This document shows, piece by piece, positions 33,231-41,387 of a stretch of 64,000 nucleotides of DNA; the first letter of the stretch is position 1, and every line of letters starts with the position of its first letter. The position numbers and the translations under genes are program-made. Origin of the DNA: Alphaproteobacteria bacterium. Its GTDB lineage: Bacteria; Pseudomonadota; Alphaproteobacteria; UBA8366; Aestuariispiraceae. The DNA lies in assembly GCA_030065235.1 (NCBI GenBank), contig JASJDC010000008.1, forward strand, positions 62,001 through 126,000, in the 5' to 3' direction. The notes below the pieces were generated by a model. It worked only from the letters and a program-made list of their open reading frames with translations, was not told the origin of the DNA and made no database searches.

Positions 33231-34205
33231 TTAGCCAACCTTTTCGATGGCTTCGGAAACGGCGAGACGGCTGGCTGTGAACCTGTCGGTGATCAGGATG
33301 TCGATAATACCCAATCGCAGAGCCGCTTGTATCGCGCCGATCTTCGACGAGCCCCCGGCGAGCGCGATAACGCGGTCGACATGGGCGAGTTCCTCCAGCG
33401 ACATGCCGATGACACGCTCATCCAGCGGCGTCTTCACCACACCCCCTTTGGCGTTGAAGAACCGTAGGGTGATGTCGCCGACACCGCCCGCCTCTTCGAT
33501 TTCGGCGAGTTCTTGCGACGAGAAGACATTGCCGGACCTGGCGAGCATGTTTGACGGCTGCATCGCGCCGATACCGACGATGGCGAGGGTGATTTTAGGA
33601 AAAAGGGCTTGTGTCTCACGAACGAACGGATCGTCCATCAGCACGTCTTTCGCCGCCGGGGATGCTGCTACGCCCGGCGTGCTGAGCAGCCGGGCCTCGG
33701 CCCCTGTTAGCCGAGCCAGACGCGCCGTAAGCTGGTTCGCGTGCATCTGGACGGTCGGGTCTCCCATGCCGCCTAGGGTCTGCACCACATATCGCGCCTT
33801 GCCTGATTTCATCGGGTGGATGTTTTCCACCATTTTCAGGATCGTCTCCGACCAGCTCGAGACACCGATGATTTCCTCATTTTGAAGCGTCGCCTCGAGA
33901 AAGTGGGCCGCCGCTTCGCCGATACGGGCCATGATCGCACCGTCTCGATTTTCGGCGCATTCGACGACGATAGCCTCGGACAGGTTGAACTCCGAGCGCA
34001 GCCGACGTTCCAGTTCGGCATAGGTGCCGGACGGCGCAACAACCGTGGTGCGCACAATCTCTTCGGCGACCGCGCGTTTCAGCATGCGCGACACGGTGGC
34101 CTGAGACAGGTGAAAATGGCCAGCAATGTCGGCTTGGCGCCGTCCCTCGAGATGATACATCTGGGCGACGCGTGCGATCATGCGCAACTCGTTCAGACGC
34201 GACAA
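33231..34205 (-). CDS. SorC-family sugar-binding transcriptional regulator
   Basis: Transcription factor of 324 residues. The N-terminal helix-turn-helix (QADIAGHFHLSQATVSRMLKRA, near residues 23-45) is followed by a sugar-phosphate-binding domain with VQTLGGMGDPTVQMHANQL, TLAIVGIGAMQPSNML, GVVKTPLDERVIGMSLEEL and VIALAGGSSKIGAIQAAL. SorC regulators usually respond to a phosphorylated sugar, which here could be the product of the FGGY kinase. The start is TTG at 34205, with AAGG upstream. It is co-transcribed with the AKR and divergent from the RbsC-like operon. The palindrome at 34336-34349 is a candidate operator. Confidence 0.91.
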   Translation of the reverse strand: MSRLNELRMIARVAQMYHLEGRRQADIAGHFHLSQATVSRMLKRAVAEEIVRTTVVAPSGTYAELERRLRSEFNLSEAIVVECAENRDGAIMARIGEAAAHFLEATLQNEEIIGVSSWSETILKMVENIHPMKSGKARYVVQTLGGMGDPTVQMHANQLTARLARLTGAEARLLSTPGVAASPAAKDVLMDDPFVRETQALFPKITLAIVGIGAMQPSNMLARSGNVFSSQELAEIEEAGGVGDITLRFFNAKGGVVKTPLDERVIGMSLEELAHVDRVIALAGGSSKIGAIQAALRLGIIDILITDRFTASRLAVSEAIEKVG

Positions 34206-34335
34206 AGCCTTATTCCTTGCAGTCAGTGACTAGACGGACGGTGGTCGCTCCGCCGCATGAGCCGCGACGCCCGAGACGTCAGAACTCGGTTGTTGACACA
34301 GACATCAGATAGTCTAACGTATATTTCATCAATTG

Positions 34336-34349
34336 AGAATAATTATTCT
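34336..34349. promoter_or_regulatory. Perfect 14-base palindrome AGAATAATTATTCT, candidate SorC operator
   Basis: Every base pairs with its partner. It lies 20 bases before the RbsC-like start codon and about 130 bases from the SorC start, downstream of a TTGACA element (34293-34298). Its place between promoter and start suggests a repressor site. Confidence 0.5.
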
Positions 34350-34369
34350 TGGGTGGGGCGAAAGGCCGA

Positions 34370-35350
34370 ATGGGGAACGTCGCTGACCAGGGCGAGGGTC
34401 GGTCGTCCATAACTAGTCTGTTCTCTCTCAGCGGCGCGACGGGTCCGCTGATTGGACTGATCCTGTTATGCGCGGTGCTATCGGTTGCGACCGACTCATT
34501 CCTGTCTGTGCGGAATTTTCTCAACATTCTCGATCAGATTACCGTACTTGGGATCATGGCGGTCGGCATGACCTTCGTCATTCTGATCGCGGGTATCGAT
34601 TTGTCGGTCGGCTCGGTCGTGGCGCTGTCGATGATGGTGCTCGGCTATCTCAATGTCGAAGCCGGTTACCCGATGTATATCGCGATCATGGGCGCGCTCT
34701 GCGCGGCCGCGCTTACCGGCATGGTTGCGGGTCTGTTGATCACTGAATTTAAGGTGCCGCCCTTTATCGCGACGCTGGCGATGATGTCCATCGCGCGGGG
34801 ACTGGCGAATATGATCACCAACGGCTCGCAGATCATCGGCTTCCCGCCCTGGTTCAACATGGCTGCGATCATCCGGCATGGCGGCTACCTGACGATCACT
34901 GTCGGCGTCATGCTGGCGGTCTTCATCGCCGCGCTTCTGTTCCAGCAGTTCCGCAAGGGCGGCAGGGTGCTCTACGCGATCGGCGGAAATCCGGAAGTGG
35001 CCCGGCTCGCCGGCATCAATGTCAAGCGCGCGACGATTCTGGTCTACACCGCTTGTGCGACGCTCGCTGGCCTGGGTGGGATCCTGCTGGCGGCGCGGCT
35101 CGACGCGGTGCAGCCGACCATCGGCATCGCCTACGAACTCGACGCGATCGCTGCGGTGGTTATCGGCGGCACCAGCCTGTCGGGAGGAACGGGCGGCATC
35201 GGCGGCACGATCATCGGCGTGCTGATCATCGGGGTTCTGAGAAACGGTCTAAACCTGCTGGCGGTCTCACCCTTCCTGCAGGCCGTGATCATCGGTCTCG
35301 TCATCGTGCTCGCGGTGGCCGCCGAAACGTTCAAGCACAGGGGAAATTGA
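34370..35350 (+). CDS. Sugar ABC transporter permease (RbsC-like)
   Basis: Inner-membrane permease of 326 residues, BPD_transp_2 family, with about 8-10 helices. Characteristic segments: FVILIAGIDLSVGSVVALSM and TEFKVPPFIATLAMMSIARG, then ALLFQQFRKGGRVLYAIGGN (ATPase contact) and VVIGGTSLSGGTGGIGGTII. ATG at 34370 with AAAGG upstream is preferred to the TTG at 34349, which lies inside the palindrome. It is the first gene of a long plus-strand operon ending with the FGGY kinase. Confidence 0.92.
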   Translation: MGNVADQGEGRSSITSLFSLSGATGPLIGLILLCAVLSVATDSFLSVRNFLNILDQITVLGIMAVGMTFVILIAGIDLSVGSVVALSMMVLGYLNVEAGYPMYIAIMGALCAAALTGMVAGLLITEFKVPPFIATLAMMSIARGLANMITNGSQIIGFPPWFNMAAIIRHGGYLTITVGVMLAVFIAALLFQQFRKGGRVLYAIGGNPEVARLAGINVKRATILVYTACATLAGLGGILLAARLDAVQPTIGIAYELDAIAAVVIGGTSLSGGTGGIGGTIIGVLIIGVLRNGLNLLAVSPFLQAVIIGLVIVLAVAAETFKHRGN

Positions 35351-35451
35351 CGGTGGCGTAGGCGCACGCGTCTTCGCCACCCAATTCGGTCCGGGCTGCG
35401 GACCTCTAACGGTCCGAATGAAACGGGCCAGCCAACCAGGAGGAGGAATCC

Positions 35452-36399
35452 ATGAAATCAGTGTTTAAGACAGTTCTCGCCGCCACGGCGATGACCGCTA
35501 TGGCGAGCGCGGCCCAGGCGGATGGTCACGGGCTCGGCGTATCGAAAATCGGCCTTGCGGTGCCGAATCTGCAGGCGGACTTCTTCAACCAGATCAAGCT
35601 TGGCGTCGAAGGATACGCCGGCCGGCTGGGCATCGAAGTCGTGACGGTGGACGCCAAGGGCGACACGGCGACCCAGGTTAGCCAGGTTCAGGATCTGATC
35701 ACGCAAGGGATCGACGCCTTCATCTATATCCCGGCGGGCGCGGCGGCCGCGGCGGTGCCGACAAGACTGGCCCGCGCCGAAGGCATTCCGGTGATCAATG
35801 TCGACCGCGAGCCCGATGGGGAGCCTGGCGACACCGTGATCTATGGCGAGAACGTGAATTCCGCCTATGAGGTCTGCTCGCATATCATCAAGCTGGCCGG
35901 CGGATCGGGCAAGATGTTCATCATCCACGGTCAGAAAGGAACAACGCCCGAAGTACAGCGCTTCGAAGGATGCAAACGGGCGATCGACGAGAATCCGGGC
36001 GTCGAACTGGTGGCGCAGCAATGGACCAATTTCTGGTCCCCGGATGAGGGCTTCTCCATCGCGCAAAACATGATCCAAGCGCATCCGGACGTAAAGATGA
36101 TCTTTGGTCAGGCGGACGGCATCGCGATGGGCGCCGCCAAGGCCGTCGAAGTCGCCGGTCTCTCCGACCAAGTCACCGTAGGCGGCTATGACGGCGATGT
36201 GGCGGCGCTGGAATCGCTGGCCGCATGCGACACGCCCTTTGTCGTGACGGCGACGCAGAGCACCCAAGCGATGGGCGTTCTTGCAGTGAATTCCGCAATC
36301 GCTGTGGCGAACGACGCTTCGGTGCCGGCTCGCCAAATCCCGAATGCGGTGTTGACGACCTGCGACAACGCGCAGCAATTCGTCGACAAGCACCCGTAA
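35452..36399 (+). CDS. Sugar ABC transporter substrate-binding protein (RbsB-like)
   Basis: Periplasmic binding protein of 315 residues with a clear signal peptide (TVLAATAMTAMASAAQA, cleavage near residue 23). The type I fold shows KIGLAVPNLQADFFNQIKLG, GIDAFIYIPAGAAAAAVPTR, GIPVINVDREPDG and IFGQADGIAMGAAKAVEVAG. It is only distantly like the XylF-like protein at 28338, so the cluster has two independent sugar receptors. A strong AGGAGGAGGA ribosome site precedes the ATG. Confidence 0.92.
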   Translation: MKSVFKTVLAATAMTAMASAAQADGHGLGVSKIGLAVPNLQADFFNQIKLGVEGYAGRLGIEVVTVDAKGDTATQVSQVQDLITQGIDAFIYIPAGAAAAAVPTRLARAEGIPVINVDREPDGEPGDTVIYGENVNSAYEVCSHIIKLAGGSGKMFIIHGQKGTTPEVQRFEGCKRAIDENPGVELVAQQWTNFWSPDEGFSIAQNMIQAHPDVKMIFGQADGIAMGAAKAVEVAGLSDQVTVGGYDGDVAALESLAACDTPFVVTATQSTQAMGVLAVNSAIAVANDASVPARQIPNAVLTTCDNAQQFVDKHP

Positions 36400-36428
36400 G
36401 CGCTCGGCGGACGAGACTTGGCAGCGCC

Positions 36429-37922
36429 ATGACCGCGGAACACCGTTCGCCAATCCTGACCTTGCAGGGAATCTGCAAGTCATTTGGGCCGACCGAGGTT
36501 CTTCACGACCTGGATCTGACGATACATGCCGGCGAGGTCGTGGCGCTGCTGGGTGAAAACGGCGCGGGAAAGTCGACGACGTCCAACATTATCTCCGGGT
36601 CGTTTCCCGCCACCACGGGGGAGATGACGTGGCAGGGCTCGCCGTTTGCGCCCGCCAATCCTAAGGAAGCGATGGACGCGGGGGTCGGCATGATCCACCA
36701 GGAGCTGATGCTTTTGCCCTATCTCTCGATTGCTGAGAATGTCTTTCTCGGCCGCTACCCGATGAAGTTCGGCAGGGTGGATCGGAAAGAGATGGAGCGA
36801 CGGGCGCATCAGGGCCTGGAGCGCCTGGGGCTCGACATATCCCCACGCCGGCTCGTTGCCGGCCTTTCAACCGCAAGCCAGCAGTTGATCGAAATCGCCA
36901 AAGCGCTGACACTAAACGCCAAGCTTCTGATCCTCGACGAACCCACCGCCGCACTTGGCGGCGAAGAGACTAAGCTGCTTTTCAAACAGATCGAGCGGCT
37001 GAAAGCCGAGGGCGTAGGGGTCCTCTATATCTCGCACCGCTTGGAAGAGATTAAGCAGATCGCTGACCGGATCGTCGTCTTGCGGGACGGCGAGAAGGTG
37101 CGGGAGTTCGATAGCGCCGACGTTCCCGTGCGGACCATTGTCGAAGCGATGGTGGGCCGGAAGATGGAGCAGATGTTTCCGCCGCTCGCCGCGCCTCGGG
37201 ACAAGACGGTGCTCGAGGTGGACAGTCTCAGCGCGCCGTCAGGCGCCTTCGAGAATGTTAGTTTCTCCGTCCGCGAGGGAGAGATTTTCGGCATCGCCGG
37301 ACTGGTCGGGTCGGGTCGGACCGAGCTGGTTCGCGCCATCTCTGGCGCGGATCCAATCCAGTCCGGAACGATCAAGTTGGACGGCGATACGATACGCGTC
37401 GGCTCGCCACGCGACGCCATTCGCAACGGCGTCATTCTGGTGCCGGAGGATCGCAAGCTTCAGGGCGTGATCCTGGAGCATTCGATCAGCGACAACATCG
37501 CCTACCCCAATCTCGACAATGTGGCGCCGTCGGGCTGGGTCGTCAGACGGCGGGTCCAAGACTTCGCCGCGCTCCAGATCGGCACATTTGGGGTCAAAGG
37601 CAAAGGCCGTCAGACGGTCAACCAGATGTCCGGCGGCAATCAACAAAAAATTGTCATCGCGAAGTGGCTAGCTCGCAGACCCCGGGTCGTTCTGTTGGAT
37701 GAACCGACGCGCGGGATCGATGTGGGCGCACGATCCTCGATTTATGAAATCATCCACGAACTCGCCGCCGAGGGCGTGGCCGTCGTCGTCGTCAGTTCGG
37801 ACTTGGAAGAGGTGCTCGGGGTTTCGAACCGCATCCTTGTCATGGCGGCGGGGCGGCAGACCGGGATTCTGGATCACAGCGAGGCGAACGATGTCTCGGT
37901 GATGGAGCTTGCGACCGCCTAG
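36429..37922 (+). CDS. Sugar ABC transporter ATP-binding protein, double domain (RbsA-like)
   Basis: ATPase of 497 residues with two nucleotide-binding domains. Domain 1: Walker A GENGAGKSTTSNII, signature region LSTASQQLIEIAKAL (degenerate SGG, as usual in this family), Walker [14 protein letters not shown]. Domain 2: a variant Walker A GLVGSGRTEL with arginine for lysine, signature MSGGNQQKIVIAKW and VVLLDEPTRGIDVG, as in RbsA/MglA. It starts at ATG 36429, where similarity begins; the open frame extends upstream over the rbsB-like gene without meaning. It pairs with the RbsC- and RbsB-like proteins. Confidence 0.93.
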   Translation: MTAEHRSPILTLQGICKSFGPTEVLHDLDLTIHAGEVVALLGENGAGKSTTSNIISGSFPATTGEMTWQGSPFAPANPKEAMDAGVGMIHQELMLLPYLSIAENVFLGRYPMKFGRVDRKEMERRAHQGLERLGLDISPRRLVAGLSTASQQLIEIAKALTLNAKLLILDEPTAALGGEETKLLFKQIERLKAEGVGVLYISHRLEEIKQIADRIVVLRDGEKVREFDSADVPVRTIVEAMVGRKMEQMFPPLAAPRDKTVLEVDSLSAPSGAFENVSFSVREGEIFGIAGLVGSGRTELVRAISGADPIQSGTIKLDGDTIRVGSPRDAIRNGVILVPEDRKLQGVILEHSISDNIAYPNLDNVAPSGWVVRRRVQDFAALQIGTFGVKGKGRQTVNQMSGGNQQKIVIAKWLARRPRVVLLDEPTRGIDVGARSSIYEIIHELAAEGVAVVVVSSDLEEVLGVSNRILVMAAGRQTGILDHSEANDVSVMELATA

Positions 37923-37934
37923 AGGCGCGCAGGG

Positions 37935-38726
37935 ATGCAGATGAAGCGTTTCGAAGATCAGACCGTCATTGTTACCGGCGGCGCCAGAGGGATCGGTTTT
38001 GCAATTGCCGAGCGGTTCGCGACGGAGGGTGCGAATCTGGTCCTGGGGTCGATCGAGGCGGAGGTGACGGAGGCGGCCGCGCGGCTGAATGAAGGCGGCG
38101 GTTCGGCGTTTGGCGTCCTATGCGACGTGACAGACAAGTCCGCGGTGCAGGCGCTGTATGCGGCTGCGGTGGACAAGTTCGGCGGCGTCGATATCTCGGT
38201 CCAGAACGCCGGGGTCATCACCATCGCCAGGATTGAGGATTTAAGCGAAGCCGAGTGGGACGCCACTATGGCGGTCAACACAAAGGGCGCCTTCCTGTGC
38301 TGCCAGGAGGCCATCGCTCGGATGCGGGCGGGCGGCAAGGGCGGGCGTTTGATCAATATCGCCTCGGGACAGGCGCGCGACGGCTTTATCTTCACGCCGC
38401 ATTACGCCGCGTCGAAAATGGGCGTCGTCGGAATCACACAGAGCCTGGCGAAAGAAGTCGCGCTCGAGGCGATCACGGTGAACGCGGTCTGCCCCGGCAT
38501 CATTCGTACGGATATGTGGGCTTACAACGACCGGGTCTGGGGCGACATGCTCGGCCACTACGGCCCGGGCGAGCTGATGGCGGAATGGGTGCAGAACAAC
38601 ATTCCGATGAAGCGCGCCGGCGAGGGCTCGGATGTCGCGGGCTTGATCGCTTTTCTGGCCAGCGACGACGCCAGCTACATCACTGGGCAGACCATCAATG
38701 TGGATGGCGGGTTGATCATGTCATGA
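37935..38726 (+). CDS. SDR family oxidoreductase (first of two)
   Basis: Classical short-chain dehydrogenase of 263 residues, NAD(P)-dependent. It has the nucleotide motif TGGARGIGFAIAE, NAG in SVQNAGVITIARI, active-site serine in NIASGQ, catalytic Y157 and K161 in HYAASKMG, and a C-terminal DDASYITGQTINVDGGLIMS. The family includes sorbitol, xylitol and sugar-acid dehydrogenases, so a polyol/ketose or keto-deoxy-acid step is likely. The start could also be ATG 37941, which has AGGG 6 bases upstream. It follows the ATPase gene by 12 bases in the operon. Confidence 0.9.
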   Translation: MQMKRFEDQTVIVTGGARGIGFAIAERFATEGANLVLGSIEAEVTEAAARLNEGGGSAFGVLCDVTDKSAVQALYAAAVDKFGGVDISVQNAGVITIARIEDLSEAEWDATMAVNTKGAFLCCQEAIARMRAGGKGGRLINIASGQARDGFIFTPHYAASKMGVVGITQSLAKEVALEAITVNAVCPGIIRTDMWAYNDRVWGDMLGHYGPGELMAEWVQNNIPMKRAGEGSDVAGLIAFLASDDASYITGQTINVDGGLIMS

Positions 38727-38768
38727 CGATCGCCTGCCGAGGAATCAGTCGAGGAGTAAGGAGCAAAC

Positions 38769-39560
38769 ATGGCCGAGATTTCGCTGAACGCGCCCGCTCT
38801 GTTTGATCTGTCAGACCGTGTGGCGTTGGTGACGGGGGCCGGTAGCGGCATCGGCCAGCGGATTGCGCTTGGCCTCGCGCAGTGCGGGGCCGATGTGGCG
38901 TTGCTGGATAGGCGCACCGACGATGGGTTGGCTGAGACCGCCGCGATGATCGCAAGCGCAGGGCGCAAAAGCTTGCAAATTCAAGCCGACGTGACTTCCG
39001 GCGATGCTCTCGCCGAGGCTGTCGCGCAGACCGAGCAGGGCCTTGGTCCGCTTCGGCTCGCGCTGAACGCCGCCGGGATCGCCAACGCCAATCCATGCGA
39101 AGAAATGGAAGAGAGCCAATACCAGACCTTGATGGACATCAATATGAAAGGCGTCTGGCTCTCGTCCCAAGCGGAAGCGCGGGCGATGCTGGCGCACGGC
39201 CAGGGCGGCTCAATCGTCAATATCGCGTCCATGTCAGGCGTGATCGTGAACCGCGGACTCAACCAGGTTCACTATAACGCGTCGAAAGCGGGCGTGATCC
39301 ATATGTCCAAATCCATGGCCATGGAGTGGGTCGATCGCGGCATCCGGGTAAATACGATTTCTCCCGGCTATACAGCGACGCCGATGAACACGCGGCCGGA
39401 AATGGTCCACCAGACTAAAGAGTTTGAATCTCAGACGCCGATGCAACGCATGGCCAGCGTCGACGAGATGGTCGGCCCTGCGGTCTTCCTGCTGTCCGAT
39501 GCGGCGTCCTACTGCACCGGTGTAGACCTCCTCGTGGATGGAGGCTTCTGTTGCTGGTGA
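38769..39560 (+). CDS. SDR family oxidoreductase (second of two)
   Basis: Classical short-chain dehydrogenase of 263 residues: LVTGAGSGIGQRIALGLAQ, LNAAGIANANP, NIASMSGVIVNRG (serine), catalytic Y169 and K173 in HYNASKAGVIHMSKS, and DAASYCTGVDLLVDGGFCCW at the C-terminus. It differs clearly from the preceding SDR and resembles D-arabinitol/xylitol/erythritol-type and threonate-type dehydrogenases, so the pair may work on different steps. A good AAGGAG site precedes the ATG. The frame of the next gene opens within its last codons, but the preferred transketolase start is 30 bases further on. Confidence 0.9.
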   Translation: MAEISLNAPALFDLSDRVALVTGAGSGIGQRIALGLAQCGADVALLDRRTDDGLAETAAMIASAGRKSLQIQADVTSGDALAEAVAQTEQGLGPLRLALNAAGIANANPCEEMEESQYQTLMDINMKGVWLSSQAEARAMLAHGQGGSIVNIASMSGVIVNRGLNQVHYNASKAGVIHMSKSMAMEWVDRGIRVNTISPGYTATPMNTRPEMVHQTKEFESQTPMQRMASVDEMVGPAVFLLSDAASYCTGVDLLVDGGFCCW

Positions 39561-39589
39561 GTCCTAAAGCGAGAGTTGAGAGAGAGGCG

Positions 39590-40423
39590 ATGGAAGCCCA
39601 ACGCGAAACGAATGATCTCCGGCTTACGGATATTAGCGAGAAGGCGCGCTGGATGCGCCGCCGCGCCATGCAGATGGTCCATGCCAAGAAACTCGGACAT
39701 ATCGGCGGGGACCTCTCGGCGACGGACATCCTTGCAGCGCTCTATTTCGGCGTCTTGCGCTATGACCCTAAGAACCCAAACTGGCCCGAGCGCGATCGTT
39801 TCGTCATGTCAAAAGGGCATGCGACGGGGGTGCTCTACACGGCGCTCTGTGCGGCGGGCTATTTCCCGGAAGGCTGGCTCGACACCTATATGGAGCCGGC
39901 GTCGAAGTTGAACGGTCATCCGAACCGGAACTACCTGCCGGGGGTCGAAGCGAACACAGGACCGCTGGGTCACGGTTTCCCGATCGCGCTCGGCGTCGCG
40001 ATTGCCGGTCAATTGTCGGGCGCCGACTACAAGACCTTCGTTTTGACCGGCGACGGCGAACAGCAGGAAGGGTCGAACTGGGAAGCGGCCATGACCGCCG
40101 GCCATCGTCGCCTCTCAAACCTGACCCTGATAATCGACCGCAACCGGCTGCAACAGGGCGCGCCCACTGAGGAGACGGTCAGCCTTGACCCGCTAGAGGA
40201 CAAGTATCGCGCCTTTGGCTGGGAGGTGTCGGAGGTGGATGGCCACGACCATGCCGCTCTTCTGGAGGCGCTCGAAGCGCCATCGAGCGGCGGTCCGCGC
40301 TGCATCATCGCGAACACGGTGAAGGGAAAGGGCGTGTCCTTCATGGAGCACAAGACCAAGTGGCATCACGGCGTCCCGAACGATGCTGAGTTCGATCAGG
40401 CCATGGAAGAACTAAGCGCATGA
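39590..40423 (+). CDS. Transketolase, N-terminal subunit
   Basis: Thiamine-diphosphate-binding half of a two-gene transketolase (277 residues). Motifs: KKLGHIGGDLSATDILAALYFGVLRY (substrate histidine), VMSKGHATGVLYTAL, GPLGHGFPIALGVAIAGQL and the TPP/Mg motif GDGEQQEGSNWEAA. Split transketolases of this kind are used in catabolic clusters, for example AptA/AptB acting on apulose 4-phosphate. ATG at 39590 with GAGAGG just before it is preferred to the earlier TTG. The stop overlaps the C-subunit start. Confidence 0.92.
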   Translation: MEAQRETNDLRLTDISEKARWMRRRAMQMVHAKKLGHIGGDLSATDILAALYFGVLRYDPKNPNWPERDRFVMSKGHATGVLYTALCAAGYFPEGWLDTYMEPASKLNGHPNRNYLPGVEANTGPLGHGFPIALGVAIAGQLSGADYKTFVLTGDGEQQEGSNWEAAMTAGHRRLSNLTLIIDRNRLQQGAPTEETVSLDPLEDKYRAFGWEVSEVDGHDHAALLEALEAPSSGGPRCIIANTVKGKGVSFMEHKTKWHHGVPNDAEFDQAMEELSA

Positions 40424-41385
40424 TGACGGCGGCTATAGAGGAAGAAGGCTTCGATTGTCGCAAGGCTTGGGCCGCGACATTGGAATCCTTGGCCGCCGAA
40501 GACGAGAGGATCGTCGCGGTGGTCAACGACTCCGTTGGATCGTCGAATCTCGGCGGCTTTCAGAAGGACTTCGCCGATCGGCTGGTTAATGTCGGCATCG
40601 CCGAGCAGAATATGGTGGGTGTGGGCGCCGGCCTCGCCAATGGCGGCCGGATTCCTTTTGTCTCGGCGGCGTCCTGCTTCTTGAGCGCCCGCGCCTTGGA
40701 ACAGATCAAGGCCGACGTCGCCTATTCCGAGTATAATGTAAAATTGGTGGGGCAGTCGTCAGGCGTCGCTTATGGCGAGCTTGGAGCCACGCACCATTCC
40801 ATTGAGGATTTCGCATGGCTGCGCGCGCTCGACACAGTGACAGTGTTGGCGCCGGCGGATCCGTGGGAGACAGAAATGGCGGTGCGGTGGGCCGCCGCGC
40901 ATCAGGGTCCGGTCTATATTCGCTTGTCCCGGATGAAGGTGCCCGATCTGGGATCGGACGCGGACGGTCGGCGCGACTTCACGCCGGGAAAGGCGCGCCT
41001 GATGCGCACGGGCGCCGATGTGACTATCCTCGCGTCGGGAACGATGGTGCATTTGGCGCTGAAGGCGGCGGATATTCTTGCACAGGGCGGGATCTCGGCG
41101 CGGGTCTACTCTTTCCATACCTACAATCCGTTGGACGAGATGGCGATCCTTGACGCCGCAACTGAGACCGGCGCTTTGGTTACGTGTGAGGAGGCGCTGG
41201 TGCGCGGCGGTTTGGGCGGGGCGGTTGCGGAACTGACATCCGCGAACCAGCCGACGCCGCTGGAACGTATCGGCTTCCAGGGATTTCAGACTACCGGTTC
41301 GGTCGATTGGTTGTTTGAGGAGAACCGCATGACCCCGGGGGGCATTGCTGAGGCCGCCCGTCGGGCCGTCGCACGTAAACTCTGA
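40420..41385 (+). CDS. Transketolase, C-terminal subunit
   Basis: Pyrimidine-binding and C-terminal half of the split transketolase (321 residues). Motifs: RLVNVGIAEQNMVGVGAGLANGG (catalytic Glu of the TPP site), PFVSAASCFLSARALEQIK and THHSIEDFAWLRAL, then the C-terminal domain with TILASGTMVHLALKAADIL and LVTCEEALVRGGLGGAVAEL. It overlaps the N-subunit gene by 4 bases (ATGA) and is followed 2 bases later by the kinase. The two chains should form a heterotetramer acting on a phosphorylated ketose. Confidence 0.92.
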   Translation: MMTAAIEEEGFDCRKAWAATLESLAAEDERIVAVVNDSVGSSNLGGFQKDFADRLVNVGIAEQNMVGVGAGLANGGRIPFVSAASCFLSARALEQIKADVAYSEYNVKLVGQSSGVAYGELGATHHSIEDFAWLRALDTVTVLAPADPWETEMAVRWAAAHQGPVYIRLSRMKVPDLGSDADGRRDFTPGKARLMRTGADVTILASGTMVHLALKAADILAQGGISARVYSFHTYNPLDEMAILDAATETGALVTCEEALVRGGLGGAVAELTSANQPTPLERIGFQGFQTTGSVDWLFEENRMTPGGIAEAARRAVARKL

Positions 41386-41387
41386 CC

